Source: Thermoflexales bacterium
Lineage (GTDB): Bacteria; Chloroflexota; Anaerolineae; Fen-1058
DNA length: 13,260 bases
Direction of reading: 5' to 3'
Assembly (NCBI GenBank): GCA_016931085.1
Contig: JAFGFO010000372.1
Span: 1-13,260 of the forward strand
Position 1 is the stretch's first letter. Every line of letters starts with the position of its first letter. A program made the position numbers and the translations under genes. A model generated the notes under the pieces. The model saw nothing but the letters and a program-made list of their open reading frames with translations. It did no database searches and was not told the origin of the DNA. Shown one piece after another: positions 1 to 5,054 of the stretch.

Positions 1-111
1 CGTGCCACAGGCGCGGCGGCTATCCGCAGGACGCCTTTGGCGTAGAAAGCCGCCCTACAAAACGCTCTCTCCGACAGCCTGCTAGTAACTTTTTCGTAAC
101 TCAACCGGCAT
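1..111. other. Non-coding or gene-edge stretch with a nested hairpin
   Basis: No complete gene is visible. One frame stays open from base 1 to a stop at 43-45 and another to 86, so a 3' end of an upstream gene cannot be excluded. Bases 15-21 (GGCGGCT) pair with 48-54 (AGCCGCC), and inside this 31-35 (ACGCC) pairs with 39-43 (GGCGT) across a TTT loop. The structure is not followed by a T run, so it is not a classical intrinsic terminator. It resembles a dispersed palindromic repeat, but only one copy is in the window. Confidence 0.35.
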
Positions 112-138
112 TTAACAGGCCGCTCTCTCCTCTATAAT
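112..138 (+). promoter_or_regulatory. Sigma70-like promoter of the radical SAM gene
   Basis: A -10 box identical to consensus (TATAAT, 133-138) is preceded by TTAACA (112-117), which matches TTGACA at five of six positions. The spacer is 15 bp, shorter than the preferred 17, which lowers certainty. Transcription would start near 145 and leave a leader of about 78 nt before the ATG at 223. Confidence 0.5.
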
Positions 139-160
139 CTAGATTACAAGCGACCCCCCA

Positions 161-205
161 AGCTTTTGCTTGCATAGCAAAAGCTCGAGCGGCGCCCACG
201 GGCGC
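161..205 (+). promoter_or_regulatory. Two hairpins in the 5' leader
   Basis: A perfect 10-bp stem (161-170 AGCTTTTGCT with 176-185 AGCAAAAGCT, 5-nt loop TGCAT) is followed by a GC-rich 5-bp stem (192-196 GCGCC with 201-205 GGCGC, loop CACG) that ends four bases before the Shine-Dalgarno AAGGAG at 209-214. Neither hairpin has a T run. They could stabilise the mRNA or control access to the ribosome binding site. That role is inferred and matches no known riboswitch class that I can recognise. Confidence 0.45.
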
Positions 206-222
206 TAGAAGGAGAGATAGTG

Positions 223-1962
223 ATGAAGACGATGCAAATCATCAGCCGGCAAACGGCCTACTGGGCAGCGAGTGGTCAGTGTGACTGCAACTGCGACTGC
301 GCTTGCATGGACCAGTTGACTCGCCACGCCGTAAGCACTGGCCAGTGTGACTGCAACTGCGACTGCGCTTGCATGGATCAGTTGAGCCACTACGCAAGCG
401 CCGGCCAGTGTGACTGCAACTGCGACTGCGCCTGCCTGAACGAACTGACCCAGTCGGCTGTGATGACCGCCTTGGGCGATCGCGCCTGTCTCAGTGAGTT
501 GAGCTATCCATCTGCGATTACTGACCAATGCGACTGCGATTGCGACTGCGCCTGCCTCGATTATCACCGGCGTCCGGCCCCCCTCCAGGTGGCGGCACTG
601 CCGGACGTGGCCTGGCGCCGCCCAGCAGCGATCTACAGCGCGCCGCTGAGCGCAGGCGGCGAGCAGTATATGCTGGCCTTCAACCCGCGCGCCGGCCAGT
701 TGCCGGCCGTGCTGAGCCAAGCCGCGGCGACATTGTGGGAACGCTTTGCCACGCCTACCCACGTGGGTTCGGTCATCGAAAATAGCGCTACAGCCCCGGC
801 TGAAACGCGCCAGGCCGTCAAGCACCTGGCCGCGTTGCGGCTAATCGAGCCTGAGACCGCCGCAGCTAGCCGGACTTGCGCCGACACGCCGACCACGTTG
901 GCGGCCTGGCTGCACGTGACCAACGCCTGCAACTTGCAATGCGCGTACTGCTACCTGAACAAGACGCACGAAACGATGAGCGCCGAAACCGGCCGGCAGG
1001 CGGTGGAGGCCATCTTTCGCTCGGCGCAGATCCACGGCTTTCGTGCCATCAAGCTCAAATACGCTGGCGGCGAGCCGACCCTGAACTTTGGGCGCGTTTT
1101 GGAGATGCACCAACACGCCCGGAACCTGGCCAAAGAGCACGGCCTCGTCCTGGACGGCGTGGTGCTATCCAACGGCGTGAGCCTGTCCGAGCGGATGCTC
1201 GACGCGATGAAGGCCAATGACCTGCGCCTGATGATCTCGTTGGACGGCCTGGGCGCTATGCACGACGCGCAGCGCGTCTTTCCGAACGGGCAAGGCTCGT
1301 TCGCCTGGGTCGAGCGCGGCATCGCGCGCGCGATGGAACGCGGCCTCACACCGGACATCTCGATCGTGGTCTCCGACCGCAACGCGGCTGGGCTGCCTGA
1401 GCTAATGGGCTGGGTGCTGGAGCGCGATCTGCCGTTCGGCCTGAACTTTTACCGCGAGAACGACTGCTCGGCCTCGCAGCAAGACCTGCAGTTGAGCGAG
1501 CAGCGCATCATCGACGCCCTGCGCGCCGCTTACGGCGTGATCGCCGAGAACCTGCCCCAGCGCAGCTTGATGGGCAGCCTGCTGGATCGGGCCAACCTGG
1601 CCGCGCCTCACCAGCACACCTGCGGCGTGGGGCGCAACTACCTGGTCATCGATCACCTGGGGCAGGTGTCCAAATGCCAGATGGACATGGGGCACACAGT
1701 GAGCAGCATCAGCGCGCCCGATCCGCTGCACGACGTGCAGTCCGACCGGGCCGGCTTGCAAAACCTGGCCGTGGAAGACAAAGAGGGCTGCCGCGAGTGC
1801 GCCTGGCAGCACTGGTGCACCGGCAGTTGCCCGCTGTACACCTATCGCGTCACAGGGCGCTACGACATCCAGTCGCCTAACTGCGCGATCTACCAGGCAC
1901 TGTTCCCCGAGGCGCTGCGACTGGAAGGGCTGCGGCTGCTCAAGTACAGCGTGCGCCATTAA
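223..1962 (+). CDS. Radical SAM/SPASM peptide maturase with fused N-terminal Cys-repeat (precursor-like) segment and RRE
   Basis: Predicted RiPP-type peptide-modifying enzyme of 579 residues. Residues 20-111 hold four blocks QCDCxCDCAC and one eroded block. Residues ~127-212 resemble PqqD, the RiPP recognition element that binds precursor leaders. The radical SAM motif is C236-x3-C240-x2-C243, with GGEP at 282-285. A full seven-cysteine SPASM domain follows: C467, Gx4C485, C523-x2-C526-x5-C532-x3-C536, C554. It should bind one SAM-cleaving [4Fe-4S] cluster and two auxiliary clusters in the cytoplasm. I chose ATG 223 over the adjoining GTG 220 because AAGGAG at 209-214 sits at normal distance. 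The gene has its own promoter and terminators and no adjacent short precursor gene. Maturase identity is well supported by the motifs. That the N-terminal repeats are its own substrate is inference; metal binding is the main alternative. Confidence 0.9.
   Translation: MKTMQIISRQTAYWAASGQCDCNCDCACMDQLTRHAVSTGQCDCNCDCACMDQLSHYASAGQCDCNCDCACLNELTQSAVMTALGDRACLSELSYPSAITDQCDCDCDCACLDYHRRPAPLQVAALPDVAWRRPAAIYSAPLSAGGEQYMLAFNPRAGQLPAVLSQAAATLWERFATPTHVGSVIENSATAPAETRQAVKHLAALRLIEPETAAASRTCADTPTTLAAWLHVTNACNLQCAYCYLNKTHETMSAETGRQAVEAIFRSAQIHGFRAIKLKYAGGEPTLNFGRVLEMHQHARNLAKEHGLVLDGVVLSNGVSLSERMLDAMKANDLRLMISLDGLGAMHDAQRVFPNGQGSFAWVERGIARAMERGLTPDISIVVSDRNAAGLPELMGWVLERDLPFGLNFYRENDCSASQQDLQLSEQRIIDALRAAYGVIAENLPQRSLMGSLLDRANLAAPHQHTCGVGRNYLVIDHLGQVSKCQMDMGHTVSSISAPDPLHDVQSDRAGLQNLAVEDKEGCRECAWQHWCTGSCPLYTYRVTGRYDIQSPNCAIYQALFPEALRLEGLRLLKYSVRH
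277..555 (+). repeat. In-frame tandem repeats encoding CDCxCDCAC blocks
   Basis: Blocks encoding QCDCxCDCAC lie at 277-306, 343-372, 406-435 and 526-555, giving about 21-22 residues per unit. The first three are almost identical in DNA, including the same TGT codon for the first Cys, which indicates recent duplication. The fourth has Asp for Asn and different codons. Between blocks 3 and 4, a unit around 478-507 keeps the trailing ACLSEL pattern but has lost the first four cysteines. A spacer of form [ML][DNS][QE]L[ST] follows each of the first three blocks and the eroded unit. Confidence 0.9.
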
Positions 1963-1987
1963 GAAATGGTGTGGCTAGTTGGGGGGG

Positions 1988-2030
1988 CGCTCCCCTGGGC
2001 GCGATCACACTCGCACCCAGGGGGGCGTTT
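1988..2030 (+). terminator. Hairpin terminator, copy A
   Basis: The 12-bp stem pairs 1988-1999 (CGCTCCCCTGGG) with 2016-2027 (CCCAGGGGGGCG) with one wobble, and an inner stem pairs 2001-2004 with 2011-2014. Only TTTATA follows, so copy A is a weaker intrinsic terminator than copy B. It lies 25 bases after the radical SAM stop codon. Confidence 0.6.
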
Positions 2031-2048
2031 ATAAGCTAGTTGGGGGGG

Positions 2049-2095
2049 CGCCCCCCTGGGTACGATCACAACTCGTGCCCGGGGGGGCGTTTTTT
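2049..2095 (+). terminator. Intrinsic terminator, copy B
   Basis: The 12-bp GC-rich stem pairs 2049-2060 (CGCCCCCCTGGG) with 2078-2089 (CCCGGGGGGGCG) with one wobble, and 2062-2065 pairs with 2073-2076 inside. A run of six T (2090-2095) follows directly. This is a textbook Rho-independent terminator for the + strand gene. It ends three bases before the last codon of the convergent methyltransferase gene. On the - strand no T run follows the stem. Confidence 0.85.
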
Positions 2096-2097
2096 GG

Positions 2098-3423
2098 TTA
2101 ATATCCGTAGTCTTTGCCCGTGTCAATCAGCGCGTGCAAGTTTTCCGCCTCGGCGTCGTCGAGGACTGCGCCCGTGGAGAGGATAAAGCCGCCATCCCCA
2201 GCCACGTCGTCAATCAGGCGCTTGACGTAGTCTATGACCTGCTGCGGCGTGCCCACCTTGAGCATGGACACCGGCACGTTGCCGCCAAAGCACGCCCGCC
2301 CGCCCAAGTGCTTCTTGACCTCTTTCATGTCCGTCTGGTCGAACATCCAGATCACCGAGCCCTTGGGAATGTCCGGGTCGTTGATGACGTCGAGCCGCTG
2401 GTTGTAGCCACCTTCGGCGAACAAGTAAGGGACGTTGCCATTGGCGACCAGGCCAAGGATCACGGCCTTGAGCGTGGGCCAGTAGAACTTCTTGAAATCG
2501 GCGTCCGACATGAAGCCGTCCGCGCCCTTGTGCAGCGGCATAAAGACGATGGGGTGATTGCCCAAGCCCGCCGTGCGGATACCCAGGTCGATCGCCAGCG
2601 GGACGACTCTCTCCAACGCCGCGAGCAGCTTTTGGGGTTGGCGGTATACGTCCAACATGATCCCGCGCGTCCCGCGCATCGTGTCGCCCAAGATATCGAA
2701 CGGCGCCTTGGTAAAACCGCCCATCAAGACCGGTATCCCCAGCGTGGTCAGCGTGGCGGCGTCAGTTCCGCTCGCCGCCTGGATCCATTCCATCGCGGCG
2801 CGGCCGGCCTCCAGCAATTTCTCGAATGACTGCTGGACAGGCGGGATGCCGATAGGGACGATGTACGGCCCAAAGAAGGGCAGTTCGAGAATGTCGGTGA
2901 GCGGCGCGGCCATCTTCCAGCCGTCCAGCGCGCCAAATACGCGCGGCAGGTAAAAGCGCTGAAAGTAGCCGGACGGGTCGTTGATGAACAAGTCGTATTC
3001 GTCCGCCTGCATGTATTCGCCCTCGACACACTGGTACGGCGCCGTGGCGGGCAGGCCGCGGCCAGGCCAGCGATAAAGCTTGTAGTCGAGAATGTCATAG
3101 AGTTTGCCCGCGCCGTAAATGGCTGCACCCGAGAGCGCGTCGGGCAGAAAGTCGGCGTGAAATTTTTTCAGCGCATAGCCCTGTTTCTCGTAATCGTACA
3201 TGGCTTCTTCGGCCGTGACGCCGGCGTAAGCGAACGGGTAAAACCCCATGGTGGGGCAGACCGGTATGCGCGCCGGCTTTTTCAATTGCACGACGTCCTT
3301 GAACATTTGCACACGTTGTTTATAGGCCCGCTCTGCCTCCGGGCTGGCAAACTGCACGCCCTGGGGCGAGGCGAGTTCAGTAAAGCGCGCGTCGAGTTTT
3401 TCTTGTGGAGTGAGCTTGTCCAT
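2098..3423 (-). CDS. URO-D superfamily corrinoid methyltransferase (substrate:corrinoid, MT I-like)
   Basis: A 441-residue protein of the uroporphyrinogen decarboxylase superfamily, a TIM-barrel family that includes corrinoid-dependent methyltransferases such as MtaA and MtbA as well as true HemE. Its neighbours, a corrinoid protein one base upstream and an AcsE-like enzyme, argue for methyl transfer and against heme synthesis. The likely role is to demethylate a methylated (perhaps methoxylated aromatic) substrate and methylate the Co(I) corrinoid. Where MtaA/MtbA have an HxC zinc motif, this protein reads FAEGGYN (residues 335-341, E337), so any metal site uses different ligands. Other blocks are LHKGADGFMS (from ~297), CFGGNVPVS, and a C-terminal GGFILSTGAV. 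The start ATG follows AGGAGG, which lies inside the end of the upstream gene and suggests translational coupling. The substrate cannot be read from sequence. Confidence 0.8.
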   Translation of the reverse strand: MDKLTPQEKLDARFTELASPQGVQFASPEAERAYKQRVQMFKDVVQLKKPARIPVCPTMGFYPFAYAGVTAEEAMYDYEKQGYALKKFHADFLPDALSGAAIYGAGKLYDILDYKLYRWPGRGLPATAPYQCVEGEYMQADEYDLFINDPSGYFQRFYLPRVFGALDGWKMAAPLTDILELPFFGPYIVPIGIPPVQQSFEKLLEAGRAAMEWIQAASGTDAATLTTLGIPVLMGGFTKAPFDILGDTMRGTRGIMLDVYRQPQKLLAALERVVPLAIDLGIRTAGLGNHPIVFMPLHKGADGFMSDADFKKFYWPTLKAVILGLVANGNVPYLFAEGGYNQRLDVINDPDIPKGSVIWMFDQTDMKEVKKHLGGRACFGGNVPVSMLKVGTPQQVIDYVKRLIDDVAGDGGFILSTGAVLDDAEAENLHALIDTGKDYGY

Positions 3424-3424
3424 G

Positions 3425-4057
3425 TTAACCTCCTACCCAGTCTTTGGCGAGTGCGACAGCCGCCATCGCGTCCTTGCCGTACGCATCCGCACCGGCATAC
3501 TGGCGGATCTGCTCGTCAACCTGTCCACCGCCAATCATAACCTTGACTTGGTCACGCAGCCCAGCATCTTGGAGCGCCTGCACTGTGTTCTTCATCGGGT
3601 CATAGGCCAGGGTGAGGAAACCGCTCAGCCCGACGACCTGCGGCTTGAATTCCTGGACGGCCTGGACAAACTTGTCCGCCGGCACATCCACGCCGAGATC
3701 GTGCACCTCAAAGCCATTTACGTCCAGCATGAACGTCACGATGTCCTTGCCGATGTCATGAATGTCACCCTCGACCGTGCCGATGACAACGCGCCCCAGC
3801 TTTTTCTGCCCGGCGGCTTGAGCCTGCAAGTGCGGCTTGATCTTGGCTGATACCTGCCCCAGCATCTCACCCGCCATCATCAACTCTGGGACGAAACAGT
3901 CGCCAGCTTCAAAGCGCTGGCCAATGACGGTCATCGCCTCGCGGCAGGCGTCCAGGATGGCGACTGGACTGGTACCCGAGGCCAACAACTTGTCGGTGAT
4001 GGCCAACACATCTTCTTCGCGCATCTCTGTGATGGCGTCAATCAATTCTTTTGACAT
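3425..4057 (-). CDS. Corrinoid (B12-binding) methyl-carrier protein, MtaC/MtbC type
   Basis: A 210-residue cytoplasmic methyl carrier that would shuttle a methyl group on cobalamin between the two flanking methyltransferases. Residues ~1-85 match the helical cap domain of methionine-synthase-type B12 proteins. Residues ~88-210 form the Rossmann-like B12 domain with GDIHDIG at 97-103, where H100 is the expected lower axial cobalt ligand (DxHxxG). It also has LSGFLT at 144-149 and GGG at 176-178. The frame stays open to 4138, but ATG 4057 is chosen because AAAGGAG lies just upstream and the family N-terminus begins with this helix. The stop is one base from the start of the next gene. The family assignment is firm; the specific substrate system is inferred. 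Confidence 0.9.
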   Translation of the reverse strand: MSKELIDAITEMREEDVLAITDKLLASGTSPVAILDACREAMTVIGQRFEAGDCFVPELMMAGEMLGQVSAKIKPHLQAQAAGQKKLGRVVIGTVEGDIHDIGKDIVTFMLDVNGFEVHDLGVDVPADKFVQAVQEFKPQVVGLSGFLTLAYDPMKNTVQALQDAGLRDQVKVMIGGGQVDEQIRQYAGADAYGKDAMAAVALAKDWVGG

Positions 4058-4088
4058 AGCGTTCTCCTTTCTATCCAGTGAATAGATT

Positions 4089-4130
4089 ACGGGACACGCC
4101 GTCCCGTGATGGCAAGTGCTATCACTTGCC
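4089..4130 (-). promoter_or_regulatory. Two intercistronic hairpins between methyltransferase and corrinoid protein genes
   Basis: A perfect 8-bp stem (4111-4118 GGCAAGTG with 4123-4130 CACTTGCC, 4-nt loop) contains the stop codon of the upstream gene. A perfect 7-bp stem (4089-4095 ACGGGAC with 4101-4107 GTCCCGT, 5-nt loop) follows on the transcript. Neither is followed by a U run. They may act as mRNA processing or stability elements that set different levels of the flanking proteins, which is inference. Confidence 0.5.
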
Positions 4131-4919
4131 CAATACACCCGTGCGCCATGCGCGCGTATAACCCAGGCAGTGGCGATCGCGCCCCAACACCAACTCGGTT
4201 GTGATGATAGCCGCCCTCATCTCTCGATCGAGCGGGTCGAGGATGGCACTGTCGAGGCCAGCTTGCATCGCCAGTGTGATAAACACACGGTTGACGTAGG
4301 AACGGGCCGGCAGCCCGAACGAGATGTTGCTCAATCCGCACGTGAGATGTGCTTCAGGGAACTCGGCGCGAACGGCCTGCATCACGCCGATGGCGACGCG
4401 TGCGCTTTGAGTATCGGTCGCGAGCGTCATCGCCAGCGGGTCAACGTAGAGATTGCCATCAGGCAATCCCTGGCGGCGAGTCTCCGCCACGATGCGGCGA
4501 ATCACAGTCATGCGGTCTTCTATCGTTTGGGGGATGCCCTTGTCGTCCATTGCCAAGGCGATAACGGGACAGTTGCCCGCGGCGGCGATGGGCAAGATGT
4601 CTTGCAATCGCGCCGGCTCGCCGCTGATCGAGTTGATCATCGGCGTCTTGCTGACGGCCCTGACGGCGATGCTCAAGGCGGCCGGGTTGGCGCTATCCAA
4701 GCACACTGGCGTCTCGGTCACGGCCTGAACGGTCTCGATGAGCCAGGTGAGGTCATCGGCTTCGCGGCTGGGAAGCGTGCCTGCGTTCACGTCTAGCCAC
4801 GCCGCGCCGGCGTCGGCCTGCCGTTTAGCCAGGTCCTGGATAAAGACGGCCTCCCGCTCAGCGATGGCCTGTGCCACGCGCTTGCGTGTGCCGTTAATCT
4901 TTTCCCCAATAATTTTCAT
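4122..4919 (-). CDS. Methyltetrahydrofolate:corrinoid protein methyltransferase (AcsE/MtvA-like, MT II)
   Basis: A 265-residue pterin-binding TIM-barrel enzyme that exchanges methyl groups between a corrinoid protein and tetrahydrofolate. The pterin-site residues known from acetogen AcsE are present at nearly the same positions: LDVNAG (D43, N45), LDS (D75), INS (N96), VDPL (D160) and CGLSNISFG (N198). It could serve the Wood-Ljungdahl corrinoid iron-sulfur protein. Here it is followed by an MtaC-type carrier and a URO-D methyltransferase, so it is more likely the second methyltransferase of a demethylase system. The start ATG has a strong AAGGAGG (4923-4929) three bases upstream, and the gene lies just downstream of a good promoter. 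Length is typical of the family. Confidence 0.88.
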   Translation of the reverse strand: MKIIGEKINGTRKRVAQAIAEREAVFIQDLAKRQADAGAAWLDVNAGTLPSREADDLTWLIETVQAVTETPVCLDSANPAALSIAVRAVSKTPMINSISGEPARLQDILPIAAAGNCPVIALAMDDKGIPQTIEDRMTVIRRIVAETRRQGLPDGNLYVDPLAMTLATDTQSARVAIGVMQAVRAEFPEAHLTCGLSNISFGLPARSYVNRVFITLAMQAGLDSAILDPLDREMRAAIITTELVLGRDRHCLGYTRAWRTGVLGK

Positions 4920-4964
4920 AAGCCTCCTTAAGAAGAAATCAAAAGACTTGGCGTCCTTAGATTA

Positions 4965-4993
4965 GTTATACACCTATCTTGGCGAGTTGTCAA
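4965..4993 (-). promoter_or_regulatory. Strong sigma70-like promoter of the methyltransferase operon
   Basis: On the - strand a consensus -35 TTGACA (4993-4988) is separated by exactly 17 bp from TATAAC (4970-4965), which matches TATAAT at five of six positions. Transcription should start near 4958, giving a leader of about 40 nt to the ATG at 4919. It drives the three methyl-transfer genes. No operator is recognised. Confidence 0.8.
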
Positions 4994-5005
4994 AATTGTA
5001 TTTTT

Positions 5006-5049
5006 AGAAACCGGGGTTTTAGCCCGTTCCGGAGAAAAAGCCGGTTTCT
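5006..5049. repeat. 9-bp inverted repeat between the ABC operon and the methyltransferase promoter
   Basis: AGAAACCGG (5006-5014) is perfectly inverted as CCGGTTTCT (5041-5049) around a 26-bp centre. It begins five bases after the ABC exporter stop codon and sits just upstream of the -35 box of the next operon. There is no U run on the - strand, so termination is uncertain. The AGAAACCGG/CCGGTTTCT arms resemble palindromic interspersed repeats seen in other genomes; this is from memory and untested. Confidence 0.6.
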
Positions 5050-5054
5050 GCCAA

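Larger units (their letters stand above)
1974..2095 (+). repeat. Two tandem copies of a 61-bp hairpin unit
   Basis: Unit A (1974-2034) and unit B (from 2035) both begin GCTAGTTGGGGGGGCGC and carry the same hairpin architecture. The inner stem differs in a pairing-preserving way: GCGA/TCGC in A becomes ACGA/TCGT in B. The duplication places two strong stops after the radical SAM gene. Confidence 0.85.

Noticed and set aside
220..222. GTG 220 as start of the radical SAM gene
   Set aside because: It lies only five bases from the GGAG core, while the adjacent ATG at 223 has a better distance and codon.
1..222. tRNA or small RNA gene in the left flank
   Set aside because: The hairpins do not form a cloverleaf and no T-loop or CCA-like end is visible.
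277..555. CRISPR-like array of repeats
   Set aside because: The repeats are in-frame within a coding region, encode Cys blocks, and the intervals are coding spacers with similar amino-acid pattern, not unique sequences.
205..825. Long antisense open frame (- strand) over the Cys-repeat region
   Set aside because: It mirrors the repeats of the + strand gene, has no ribosome binding site and no family-like sequence; the + strand frame has promoter, Shine-Dalgarno and clear domains.
4058..4138. N-terminal extension of the corrinoid protein to 4138
   Set aside because: The extra 27 residues are not family-like and overlap the intercistronic hairpins; ATG 4057 has a strong Shine-Dalgarno.
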